A stretch of DNA of 32,408 nucleotides from assembly GCF_000003605.2 (NCBI RefSeq), contig NW_003116467.1:118436-150843 (forward strand), read 5' to 3'. The translations under genes and the position numbers were made by a program. Shown one piece after another: positions 1 to 9,845 of this stretch. The notes under the pieces are model-generated. The model saw nothing but the letters and a program-made list of their open reading frames with translations. It was not told where the DNA came from and searched no databases. This DNA comes from Saccoglossus kowalevskii (lineage: Eukaryota > Hemichordata > Enteropneusta > Harrimaniidae). The stretch's first letter is position 1; every line of letters begins with the position of its first letter.

Positions 1-337
1 CCACAAACGGACTTGAAGTTTTTAAGCTAATTTTTTTTAAACCACTTTTGTCCAAAAAAGCATATTTTTGACCCAAAATCAAAAACGCATTCTGGATATT
101 TAAAATAAAAACAAGTTTTACAAAGTTTGTATAATAAGCTTTCAGAAAATATATGACATGTTGGATATATAATACCATCTTCATTGTCTAATTACTCAAT
201 TAAAAAGCAAGCCAAATAAACTGCATCTCTACCTTAAACAAGTTGGTCAATGTGTGTAAATGTATACACTGGATAGACCTGTGCTCTTTGAATGATTTCT
301 ATTTCCAAATATTTGCCTTGTAACTCAAGCATTGGGG

Positions 338-421
338 AGACACATGTACAAAACAAGCAGTCTCTCTCGGCTGAGACACATGTACAAAACAAGCAGTTTC
401 TCGGTTGAGACACATGTACAT
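338..421. repeat. Short tandem repeat, period 34-36 bp
   Basis: AGACACATGTACAAAACAAG begins at 338 and recurs about 36 bp later, and a third partial copy starts about 34 bp after that. The copies are about 2.5 in number and differ by small deletions in the CTCTCTCGG part. Confidence 0.8.
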
Positions 422-1765
422 GTAGCTCTGCTGTTAGCAATGCATTGCATATTTCAATTAGAGAATTAAAGATATCATCACAAAATGAACAAATCTGAGA
501 TCAGCCCACCTGAGGTACCTACATGTATATGTATAATATTACATGTATCAAAGCAATTGAGCTAGCAATTTTTAACAAGCAGTCAAAAATATTACTTTTT
601 ACCTAAAATGACAACAATAATCACCAAAATTAAAGATCATCAGGAAGTGAAGAAATCTAGAAGAGATCTACTCAAGATACATACATTGTGTATACAGCAA
701 GTGTCAAAGTAGTCAGACTTGTAGTTTCCAAGAAGAAGTTGAAAAGTTAATGAGGGTGCCATTGGGCATTCACTCACACATGTATGAGCTCGACAAAGTT
801 GACTAGAGCTAAACAGAAAGAGGAACAATGCTTCTAAAATACCATTTAGTTTTCGAGTAGTTACTGTCATCAGATTAGATGTAATCTCACTGTAGAACCC
901 AAACATGACAAGAGAAATCATGTTGGAGTAGGGAAATATGAGATCATTATGTAGCACATATTAATCTGTAGAGTCTAATGAATACAGAATCCACATCAGA
1001 ATTGTGCCAACTAGTTAGCAGTACTACAACACAACTTGTGTGAACTAAATTATTTTATCTTTGTTGTTACAAATGTAGAATCAGGTTTTGCAAAAAGTTG
1101 TAAAGATTCAGTATTTGCATATAAAAGGAAGCCAAGGTGAGGCTCATTGATGTCCTCACTATTGAATACTAGGATAATTATATTCTCCATATCTAACAGG
1201 TGTCACACAAATTACTATACTGATCATCTCGAGTCTGATGACTTTGCAGGCACTGTACAGTAGATGACAGCTGCTGACTGTGGTCAAACTTGACTTTCAA
1301 TGAAGGGAAATGAACAAGCTTTCTAATACATAACTGACTAGCTAGCTCTGCAGTATGTTGCAAAATATAGCAGTCTTTTCCTGCCATAAATATCACAGTT
1401 TTCAGCAGATCAAGACAGACTTCTATTACAGGGTTGCATGGTACATCCCTACTCCTGGATTCTGGGCTGTTAAATGACAGTTTGGGTTTAAAAAAAAAAT
1501 GGGACGTTTATCGGCAGTCTCGCTGAAATCAATTATAACAAACCTGAATTCGACACTAATATTTCACTTCCGCATTGAATACCAGAAAGTTTTCAGGAAT
1601 TTTCAAAGAATTGCGTCAGTACAACACAGCTTTCTGATTGGTTAATAACAAACTTGACCCATGAGGTCAAAGGACGCTGTTGCAGGAAAACATCATCATC
1701 ATCATCAAGAGTTTGTAAATGATAATTCATCAATGAAGATAATGATGAAGATTTTGACTTCAACT

Positions 1766-1891
1766 GTGTTCCAACAGACTATATTTAACCTTGTAAATTC
1801 GGATGGTACGTGATTAATATTGTAATAAAATGTGTATATTTTTTGGGACCATTTCTGTTTCTTAATTGTAAAAGTCAATGATGACGCAACT
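1766..1891 (-). repeat. Dispersed repeat A, copy 1
   Basis: Read on the minus strand, this 126-bp block matches 20212-20347 on the plus strand. Shared words include GAAACAGAAATGGTC, ATTTTATTACAATA, GAATTTACAAGGTTA and TAGTCTGTTGG. Neither copy has visible terminal inverted repeats or a poly(A) tail, so the class of element is unknown. Confidence 0.7.
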
Positions 1892-2159
1892 AAATTCATA
1901 ATTTTCTGAGTTGAGGACATTGAGCGCTAACATGGTCGATTGTGGTATTTACCTCTGTAAACCATGTTTCTTGCAGTACCAAGCAGAAGTTAATGGTATT
2001 ATGGATCAATAAATGGCCATTTACATTGCCAAACTACATTTAAATGTAGGCCTGCTTGTAGGCCTGAACAAAACAACCGTTTTACTGGCAATAAAAAATT
2101 AACAGCAAAATCAAAAACTGCATCTATGGCCATCTCTGTAATGGAGTAAGAGGATTAAC

Positions 2160-2222
2160 TGCCACCACCACTACCAGTGCCACCACCACCACTACCAGCA
2201 CCACTATCAGCACCACCTCCAC
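2160..2222. repeat. CCA-rich simple repeat
   Basis: A run of ACCACCACTACCAGTGCCAC-type trinucleotides in intronic sequence just downstream of EFTUD2 exon 2. It is low complexity and no coding role is supported. Confidence 0.8.
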
Positions 2223-2248
2223 TCAGGACTAGTAAAAAAACTACTTAC

Positions 2249-2481
2249 TCTGAGTCGTAGGTAGTCACTGGTAATTCTTGTTCTACAAGAGAAAACTTTT
2301 TAACCTTTACAGGAGCTATAATGGGTTCAGTAAGCGGTTGCGTGTCTTCTTCCTGTATAATGGTTTCTACCTCCGGCCCATAGATTTCCTCTGATGTTGG
2401 ATAATATTTCTTATCTTCATGAAGAATTATAGCTTGTGTAGGTACATCATGTTCCATTGGTTCATCAATGTCGTCTTCAGC
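2249..2481 (-). CDS. EFTUD2: EFTUD2 exon 2 (U5 snRNP GTPase, N-terminal extension)
   Basis: The exon starts after the acceptor tatttgcag (AG at 2483-2482) and ends at 2249 before the donor gtaagt, leaving two bases of a split codon. It encodes about 78 residues of the EFTUD2 N-terminal region ahead of the GTPase domain. It includes [20 protein letters not shown] and [12 protein letters not shown], nearly identical to the conserved family sequence, and ends near LPVTTYDS. The following exons, including the G1 motif GHLHHGKT, are not found between 1 and 2248, so the gene continues beyond the left edge. An ATG-less reading upstream of the acceptor is intronic. The gene is partial here: about 115 of roughly 970 residues. 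Confidence 0.96.
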
Positions 2482-2934
2482 CTGCAAATATAAATAATCC
2501 CAAAGTTAAACTGGTCAGACATTGTAAGCAAAATCTTGTACATTTAGTATTACCGATAGTAATGCTTATATAAATGACACAAGTGTGTTTATGGTAAAAT
2601 ACGCCACATCCCCTCAGTTGCATCAGTGCTTGCCTTTTGAAAATGGATGGTGAGTGAAAAATTGCTCTCCTACAAGCACTGAGGCGAGTTATGGGAGTGA
2701 TTACAAATTTCTCTCCTAAAAGCAGTGAGGCGAGTGATTTTAGAAAATTATATGATTTGCAATAAGGGTGGACCCAGGGTGTTTTAGTAACTACATGTAT
2801 GCCTATGACTATAATTATAATGAATAAATTATTATGGAAATAAAATACTACAGACATGTTGTCATTCTTTTATATTTATTTATTTTTAAATCACACAACT
2901 TACTTTGAAATTGTGTCACAGTCAATCTCACATT

Positions 2935-3472
2935 TTAATCAGGATCAATGTTATTGTCAGATGACAAATGTCTAGAGACATTATGTTTTGTCACGCTATT
3001 TGTCCCATTCATGTAAATCATTAGGTCTTTTTTGGCTTGCCCTTTGATGGTTACATCGGCCTGAATTTTCTGCATATATTTGGCACAGAGGTTACACCAT
3101 ATTTCGACAACAAGTGTTTGACCCTCATCCGTTTCCACACGACAATATCCAATATCTCCACCAGTGTTCCACTTTAGGAATGTTGCAAAACGCACGCTAG
3201 AACCTAGACTGGCAAAGTCGGGACTTCTTTTTTGTTTTACAAAAAGAAATAATTAATTTTCATTTAGTCCTTTTAGCGTGATCGCGAAAATTACAGTCCC
3301 TCTATGTGATAGAAGGACTGTGCGAAAACTAACCTAACTGCAGTCACGCTAGTTTTTGCGATCACGTTAAAAAGGCTAAATTGACAATAATATTTTTTTT
3401 GTAAAACAAAAAAGAAATCCCGACTTCGCCAGTCTAGCTAGAACCCTTCGCAGGATAATCATCACTCAACAT
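2935..3472 (-). pseudogene. BED/hAT-type zinc-finger ORF, interrupted by a MITE
   Basis: On the minus strand an ATG at 3472-3470 opens a frame of 12 codons (MLSDDYPAKGSS) that runs into a stop created by the inserted element at 3204-3437. Beyond the element the same frame resumes with VRFATFLKW and continues about 85 residues to a TAA at 2937-2935. The body has a C-x2-C pair (WCNLC) and a distal His pair in KHNVSRH, preceded by a Gly-Thr-Asn turn, as in the N-terminal DNA-binding fingers of hAT-type transposases and proteins derived from them. No catalytic domain follows, so this is a fragment or an exon. Upstream at 3715-3722 is a perfect TGACGTCA palindrome, and an inverted CCAAT lies near 3757; both could have served as promoter. 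The family call is by pattern only. Confidence 0.55.
3204..3437. mobile_element. 234-bp inverted-repeat MITE with 7-bp target duplication
   Basis: Long imperfect terminal inverted repeats of about 90 bp begin CTAGACTGGC(A/G)AAGTCGGGA and include TTCTTTTTTGTTTTACAAAA and an AGCGTGATCGCGAAA-like block. The centre is only about 50 bp. Flanks carry CTAGAAC on both sides (3197-3203 and 3438-3444; 8 bp if the adjoining G is counted). There is no ORF, so it is non-autonomous. It interrupts the zinc-finger ORF described at 2935-3472. Confidence 0.88.
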
Positions 3473-3714
3473 GTATAAATAATACCAGAGTTTGTATTTA
3501 GCATCGCCGGTCCCAGTCGGCTGACATATTTTTCAATGGAAAAAATTAATGAATCACAATTCAACTACAACAAATTTTCAATTTATCGGTGATAATACGG
3601 AAACTCAGAAATACTTGCAATATTTGTATTAACTTATGAAAGACGTGCAAAAATCTGGCTCGATTCCACGCAAAATCTTGATCCGATCGCTAAAGCTGTA
3701 TTCTCCCAACCTTG

Positions 3715-3722
3715 TGACGTCA
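3715..3722. promoter_or_regulatory. Palindromic CRE-like site TGACGTCA
   Basis: A perfect TGACGTCA lies about 245 bp upstream of the ATG of the interrupted zinc-finger ORF. An inverted CCAAT (ATTGG, near 3757) and a direct CCAAT (near 3788) are close by. This cluster looks like a small promoter facing left, but no expression can be shown from sequence. Confidence 0.4.
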
Positions 3723-4334
3723 CATTGACTACGAGTATGTTACCCATGCTCTAATTGGTTACAAATTAAATACTGAACTATTACCTGCCAATAGAATTTG
3801 GCTTTGCTAAGTTTGATGTCAACGGTTGACCTTAGTGACAACGCATCATGAACTCCGCAGTTTGTAATACAGATTTTACAGTAAGTCATACATTGTAACA
3901 TAATTATCTACCATACAATACTGCCATTTTTTGCTGTGCTTCTTATAAACAACTGTTCTACTGGTAATCCATGCCACTGCATATATCATGCAGATTTGAG
4001 AATTTGAATAAAACAGGAACTATTCTCAATTAGAAGTCCACTGTGATTACTATGTGAAACTGGAAACCATGCAATTCTAATTACTAGTAAGTTAAAACAC
4101 CAGGAGAATATCTCCCAATTTATTGAAGATTTTTACTTTGTTTTTCCTTGTACGATAAAAAACAAAGGTGAATTGTTTTCAAAAATTCAATTATTAGTAA
4201 GCCACTCTCAAAATAATTTTGTTGTATGGCTGTTTTAAGTGAACATTGACCTCATAAATTACAACACATACTTGGATTGTGCTTGAAAAAAGTGTAACAT
4301 TGTGTTCCTATTATCATTACTATATTGAATGATA

Positions 4335-4545
4335 TACTGTAAAATGACAAATTTTCACTGGGTTTAAATTTCGCTGATTTAGCATTTCAGGCATTATCAC
4401 TGGGTTTTAACTTCACGGTTTTATCATTTAGATAATGTGTTCTATGCTAAATTTTACATATTCACTGGGTTTAAATTTAGCGCATTTTTCAGTCAGCGAA
4501 ATAAGCAAAATTAAAAGCCAGTGAATAATTAACCCTTCTACAGTA
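4335..4545. mobile_element. MITE with TACTGTA ends, copy 1
   Basis: The left end TACTGTAAAATG is followed by TTTTCACTGGGTTTAAATTT. The right end is its approximate reverse complement (AAAGCCAGTGAATAATTAAC then CTACAGTA). The interior repeats the TTCACTGGGTTTAAATT motif two more times. The ends suggest a TA target duplication around CTGTAAA. No ORF is present. Confidence 0.75.
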
Positions 4546-4611
4546 GCAATGATGCACTTCTTGTCCATTGTTAAATCAGTTTCTGGTGTATCAGATCTAA
4601 TATGTTACAAG

Positions 4612-4809
4612 TACTGTAAAACCATTTATTTTCACTGACATTTAATTTCACTATTTTGGTGTTTTGAGCATATTTACTGTGTTTTAATTTCTTGAATTTG
4701 TCAAGGAAATAATGAGTTTTATTGTTATTTTACATGTGCACATAAATTTAATTTAGCGAATTTTACTTATTAGTGAAATTAAAACCCAGTGAATAACGCA
4801 TTTACAGTA
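4612..4809. mobile_element. MITE with TACTGTA ends, copy 2
   Basis: It starts TACTGTAAAACCATTTATTT and ends with AACCCAGTGAATAACGCATT then TACAGTA, again a long imperfect inverted repeat. It belongs to the same family as 4335-4545, only 66 bp away, and as the copy at 21441-21584. It is 198 bp long and non-coding. Confidence 0.75.
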
Positions 4810-5199
4810 AATTGAATGTACATTACTACTATTCCGGGTTGAGTGTCCCGTTTACCACAAGTAAGCAATTAGTGATAATTTGATAATCGAAACCAGACAA
4901 CCAGTGTGTTATGTTTACGTCATTAAAAGTATCAATATTGGCGAAAAACAAAACAATAAACGCTTCTACTCACTGTAAACATGACAAGAAATTAAAATAC
5001 ACTAGACGGGAAATGGGAACACAACACACTACAATTCAATCATTTCAATTTTTCCTTGTAATTGCATGCTTAGTGAATACAGATGGTATCTTAATAGCAA
5101 AGACAAATAGTGGAGTATATTCGCATATCTGTATTATACATGTAAGTTTATCTAAATTTATACTTCATAGACAACATTTCAGTTCACCAGTCGACGTAA

Positions 5200-5400
5200 A
5201 ACAATGTGATGTAAAATTTGGTACATACATTGCTTTCAGTGACGTAACAGTGTTTATCATGTTACAGCAAGTCTCAGAAGTATTGGGGCAGCCAATTTGC
5301 AAACTCGCTAGTGAATTGGCTAACTGCTTGGGTTTTGACTAAACAGTTGGCTTTCGAATATCGCTGGCGCCGACTTGTGGTCGTGTCCATTCTGGGCGAG
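5200..5400 (+). repeat. Dispersed repeat B, copy 1
   Basis: The stretch matches the reverse complement of about 25745-26000. The best shared words are CTCAGAAGTATTGGGGCA, GCTAACTGCTTGGGTTTTGA and AAACAGTTGGCTTTCGAAT, then CGACTTGTGGTCG against CAACTTGTGGTCG. A 143-residue ORF (4911-5342) overlaps it but has no recognisable domain. The TGGCTAACTGCTTGG and TTCGAAT elements lie about 40 bp apart, like RNA polymerase III A and B boxes, so a tRNA-derived SINE is possible but not shown. Confidence 0.6.
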
Positions 5401-6761
5401 TCTATATTGCATTAGGGAACATAGAATGCTTTTACATAGCTGGTACATGTCTGGATTCCTCTGAATAATTTGCTTTGCGAGGCGTGATAATGTGAAAGTC
5501 AGCTGGTGTACAAGTGATATTATGATAAATGTGTTTAATCAACCGATATTTACTATATGCGGGTAGCCAACTTGAACACTGATTGAAACTAAATAAAGAG
5601 ACAAGTTGAGAAACAGTTTCCTACAAATCAGGGAGAAAATAAATGTTAACATCAAAACAATTTGTTGGGGTAACATTAAACTAACCGCTAATAAAATTTG
5701 ACTTCATTCATTGTTTTTGCATGAACAATCCCTTGTATACGAGCACCTCACAGAGTCATTACACGATGAAAATAGAAAACTTTCCCTCATATATTTGAAA
5801 GCGAAATCAGCATCCAACTAAAGTATGACGACCGTTCCCAACTGTTTAATAGATTCACCCAGAGTACCGGTAATACATTTAAAGTTATGTTCAGTGACTT
5901 TGCGTAATGTTCCAGACATCTTTCTGTGAGTGACCATATGTTTTGTGTCCTATTGCCGGCATTTGGATTCCAGATTCGTCCATGAATTTTACAAGGGATC
6001 GCATTCTGACAAAAAATCTAAATACACCTGAGTGTACATCATGTTCTGTCCGTAAACCACTCTATTTGTTACCTCTTCTCAGGCTGTTACATGTAATATA
6101 ACATTTAAATTATTTTTCCAGAGTTATATATTGTGTTATAATTCGTATCAGGCGTTACTCGTAACTACATTTGAACTGATTTGAAATAATGAACAGATAT
6201 AGTTCATTCAACATTGTGTTTCTGTGGAGTAGATAATAATATTTAAGTTCTCATTTAAAATTTTGTGCTGTACAAATATTTCATGTACTTTTCAAAGTTC
6301 ATTGTTTCAAAAATATTAAAAATGAGTATGGCGAAATATACATGTATTAGTGTTGACAGTCAGTGCCCAGTGAGATGATGTGTCTTTGTTTTGACTCGCC
6401 GGTGCGCGATTATTAATATTTTTGGTGTCTTGTTTATACACAGCTAGGTTCTGCGCGTTGTTTATCACCAAGTGGGTACTTGTAGTAAACGGGACTCAAA
6501 CCGGAATAGTAGTAAATGGGTTGACCAAATCACCGATAATAAATTTAATGGTTAACATTAGAATAAGATCTAATAGAAAAAAATATATAATTTTGATACT
6601 ACATGTTATGTAATAGTCAATATTCTGCCCAGCCAAATTCGAGGGCCGGTGGTGATTTCCCCTAACCGATAATGAATGAGTGTTTGGCTCCAATAGTGTC
6701 TATAGAAAGTCTCTTGTTATGGTGGAAAGTGTCTTGCTGACCAAACAATTTACCAACTTAC

Positions 6762-6872
6762 CGCTTCAAATTCATATCGTTGATCGTCATGATCAGCAGC
6801 ATCGTCGTCGGAATCACTGGCCAACTCTGGACCAATATAATTACCAAATTCGTCATACAAGTCAGCGTCCAT
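6762..6872 (-). CDS. EFTUD2: EFTUD2 exon 1 (U5 snRNP 116-kDa GTPase, Snu114), N-terminus
   Basis: EFTUD2 is the EF-2-like GTPase of the U5 snRNP; in the nucleus it drives spliceosome activation and disassembly. This exon encodes the first 37 residues, starting [17 protein letters not shown], which matches the known start of the family, followed by an acidic Asp-rich stretch (about residues 20-30). The start is the ATG at 6872-6870. The exon ends in GCG followed by the strong donor gtaagt (6761-6756), phase 0. The next exon on the same strand (2249-2481) also begins in phase 0, so the two join in frame across a 4.3-kb intron. The acidic N-terminus is shorter than in the human protein as I remember it. 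The assignment is very secure because both exons independently read as EFTUD2. Confidence 0.95.
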
Positions 6873-7767
6873 GGTGTATGCACGTTAATGGGTGCCAAGC
6901 CGACGAACACGCTGTATTGTTTTGACTTTGTTCAATAATGATCCGATAATCAAAGGCGTTCGAATGAACGCAACAGAATAATATCAAAAATAACCCCGAT
7001 ACAGTTCCAATACACAACGACACAGTTATGTTAATTTTCAAACCACGCAAACGGCAGAAAATACGTTTCCTTGGCGGATAATTTGTTTTTCTTTCAAAAT
7101 GGCGGCCTCCAGACGCAGCGTGAACGTACAAATTTTGGACTATTGTCGTTGGTGGCGTTGTACGAATTTACGGGACCTTTTTTGTCTTCGATGTTACCCT
7201 GTTTGTATATGCGCATATCTGTTCCGCGGATATTTCAAGAACCGCTCTTCAGATTTCAATGAAAGTTGGTACATAGGTGTTTCAGTGAAATGCGCAGAAC
7301 TGGCTAGTTTTAGGTAAAAATATGTGCTTATTAATTACCAAATTTGCATAATAATTAGGCATGTTTTGGCTTTTCCACTAATAACTCAAGTACTAATCAT
7401 TACATTTCAATAGAACTTAGTACATATATGCTCTAGGACAATGCACATACTAGTACTCGATTGATTTTAGGTAAAAACAGCACCTAGTTGCCAATTTTGC
7501 TGTAATCTCCAGGGTATTTTTTAATTATCTGAGGATTTTACATTTGTGTATTTTGACATTGAAAAGTTAGTTATCCATGATAGCAACAGCAGTAGCAACA
7601 ACAGTGCATCGCAAAGCTATCAGCACAGTGATCTTTAAATTGTTTACTTCAGTGTTAAAATGCCCTTGGAGAAAAAAAAATTAGTAAACATTTTTTAGTT
7701 TCGTCAACAATGCGAAAAATCTTGAAATCTATGTACCAAGAGAAAAAAAAAATTGTGACCTTGATTT
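6873..7767. other. EFTUD2 upstream region
   Basis: This stretch holds the presumed EFTUD2 5' UTR and promoter, including a YY1-type element (7095-7106). Beyond that are two diverged repeat monomers (about 7250-7330 and 7400-7480) sharing TTTCAATGAAAGTTGGTACA-like and TTTTAGGTAAAAA words about 150 bp apart. No gene is recognised here. Confidence 0.55.
7095..7106 (-). promoter_or_regulatory. YY1-type promoter element upstream of EFTUD2
   Basis: CAAAATGGCGGC on the plus strand reads GCCGCCATTTTG on the EFTUD2 sense strand, the classic YY1 form often found at transcription starts of housekeeping genes. It lies 223 bp upstream of the EFTUD2 ATG. A 72-codon ORF begins at the ATG inside this motif on the plus strand, but it shows no recognised domain and the motif reading is preferred. 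Confidence 0.5.
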
Positions 7768-8553
7768 ACATGAAAATTAAATCGTGCTATCGGGCCTTTC
7801 GTCTACATGAAAATTAAATCGTGCTATCGGGCCTTTCGTCTACATGAAAATTAAATCGTGCTATCGGGCCTTTCGTCTACATGAAAATTAAATCGTGCTA
7901 TCGGGCCTTTCGTCTAAATGAAAATTAAATCGTGCTATCGGGCTTTTCGTCTACATGAAAATTAAATCGTGCTATCGGGCCTTTCGTCTACATGAAAATT
8001 AAATCGTGCTATCGGGCTTTTCGTCTACATGAAAATTAAATCGTGCTATCGGGCCTTTCGTCTACATGAAAATCAAATCGTGCTATCGGGCCTTTCGTCT
8101 ACATGAAAATTAAATCGTGCTATCGGGCCTTTCGTCTACATGAAAATCAAATCGTGCTATCGGGCCTTTCGTCTACATGAAAATTAAATCGTGCTACCGG
8201 GCCTTTCTTCTACATGAAAATTAAATCGTGCTACCGGGCCTTTCGTCTACATGAAAATTAAAACGTGCTATCGGGCCTTTCGTCTACATGAAAATTAAAT
8301 CGTGCTATCGGGCCTTTCGTCTACATGAAAATTAAATCGTGCTATCGGGCCTTTCGTCTACATGAAAATTAAATCGTGCTATCGGGCCTTTCGTCTACAT
8401 GAAAATTAAATCGTGCTATCGGGCCTTTCGTCTACATGAAAATTAAATCGTGCTATCGGGCCTTTCTTCTACATGAAAATTAAATCGTGCTATCGCGCCT
8501 TTCGTCTACATGAAAATTAAATCGTGCTATCGGGCCTTTCGTCTACATGAAAA
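7768..8553. repeat. 37-bp minisatellite, about 21 copies
   Basis: The unit begins ACATGAAAATTAAATCGTGC and continues TATCGGGCCTTTCGTCT. Copies are almost identical, with a few point variants (TAAATC/CAAATC, CTATC/CTACC, TTCGTCT/TTCTTCT). Units are head-to-tail without spacers. Low divergence suggests recent expansion. Confidence 0.95.
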
Positions 8554-9845
8554 TAAATAAAAATCAAATTATTTTACAGTATACCAATGAAAGCAGCCAG
8601 GCTAGAATTTGTCAACATATTGGTTTTTTTATTTATTTTTTTGTAGTTTGCAAGGCTAGTTGACCATGCTCGAGGTAAGTAAACAGGGAGCCAGAACAGG
8701 AAGTCACACATCGTACATCCTACTGAGGCCAACACTCTCCAGCAACTCATTTGCATATATCAGTCAACAGTGACTTGTCAATCAAAAAGTAACGTAAACA
8801 AACTTTCAGGACTTTTAATCACATGCACATGCCTCAGTTCCTTATATTTTAAAATGTTTTTTTTTTACGTCCCACCATGGACAAAGCTGACATTTTAACA
8901 CTATCTAGCCATGACTGCCTGAATAAGAAAATGTAAAAAAAAAAAAAAAATTTCACTCAAGTGCCCACATATTACCTAATTTGCATAATAATTAGTATCT
9001 GCATGGTATTATGCAAAGTTTAGGCCATGTGCCACATGCATGATATTATGCCAAGTACAAGTCATGCGACTCGATGTGCTGAATTGAGTTACAAACATAG
9101 AAGTACAAGAACAGTCACAAAAATAATATTTTGGAAACCATGCCTAAATTACAATCACCATAGGTGTTATAGTCTTTGTTAAATGTCTACATTCAATAAC
9201 GGACGTTAACCAAACTCATTATTATTAACTTTAGAGTTACAAAATGTATGCATGTTAAACAAATGTTAATTGAACATCTAATTAAAATTTTGGCACGAGT
9301 GGTTTGTAAATTATGGAAATGGTTCTTCAGTATTTCGGATCAACTTATGTTCTTGTGTTTGTTCTTGTATTTGCAACATCAATATTTATGCGATAGATAA
9401 TCTTTACCAATTTCACTTAAAGTATGAAACTTGCACAATCAAGGTTGTTTTTTATCATTCGTTTTATTGTCAGGTACAGAGAAAAAATTAAATGTAATTT
9501 AATATTTGGCCATCACTTTACCAATTTTTACCAAGCCAGATCCATGTATTAAATAGCACCCTCTATGGCAAATCAACATGTTGCTAAATGTCCATTGCCA
9601 ACTCTGATTGATAAACATGTTGGTATTCAGGCATTTCTTAGATAAATTAATAAACATCCTCAACCTGCTTTTGTCTTTGAAAATAATGCATATACATGTG
9701 ATGATGAAGGCTTAATGTCTTCAGATGACCAATTGTGATCACTAAAGACATAGAAAAAGGGTTCAAATTATTATGCAAATAATGTTTTACAAAAGCCATG
9801 CCTAATACAGTACAAATCAGATCTGTAGCTGCAGCGTTAATACAC
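8554..9845. other. Intergenic / 3' flank of the SNAG zinc-finger gene
   Basis: No gene is seen. A poly(A) run lies at about 8935-8950. On the minus strand an AATAAA (9468-9463) lies about 380 bp beyond the zinc-finger stop codon and is a plausible polyadenylation signal. Confidence 0.5.
9463..9468 (-). terminator. Possible polyadenylation signal AATAAA of the zinc-finger gene
   Basis: TTTATT on the plus strand gives AATAAA on the coding strand, about 380 nt past the stop codon. It is a plausible site; others in this AT-rich stretch cannot be excluded. Confidence 0.35.

Larger units (their letters stand above)
1..2248 (-). other. EFTUD2 intron 2 (incomplete), repeats only
   Basis: No EFTUD2 exon or other gene is recognised. 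The stretch holds a short tandem repeat (338-421), an (ATC)n microsatellite (about 1690-1707), one copy of a dispersed repeat (1766-1891) and a CCA-rich simple repeat (2160-2222). Short ORFs show no family features. Confidence 0.6.
2482..6761 (-). other. EFTUD2 intron 1 with nested mobile-element remnants
   Basis: This 4.28-kb intron is bounded by gtaagt (6761-6756) and ttgcag (2487-2482). It contains a broken zinc-finger ORF, a 234-bp inverted-repeat element, two TACTGTA-ended MITEs and a copy of dispersed repeat B. From about 5400 to 6760 nothing beyond AT-rich sequence is seen. Confidence 0.85.

Noticed and set aside
4911-5342. 143-codon plus-strand ORF
   Set aside because: No domain or signal peptide; its 3' end is dispersed repeat B, and the matching region elsewhere does not keep the frame.
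7099-7317. 72-codon ORF starting MAASRRSVNV
   Set aside because: The ATG lies inside a YY1-type ATGGCGGC promoter motif and the rest has no domain; a divergent small gene is possible but unsupported.
7768-8553. CRISPR-like array
   Set aside because: Units are directly adjacent without spacers and the DNA is eukaryotic, so it is a minisatellite.
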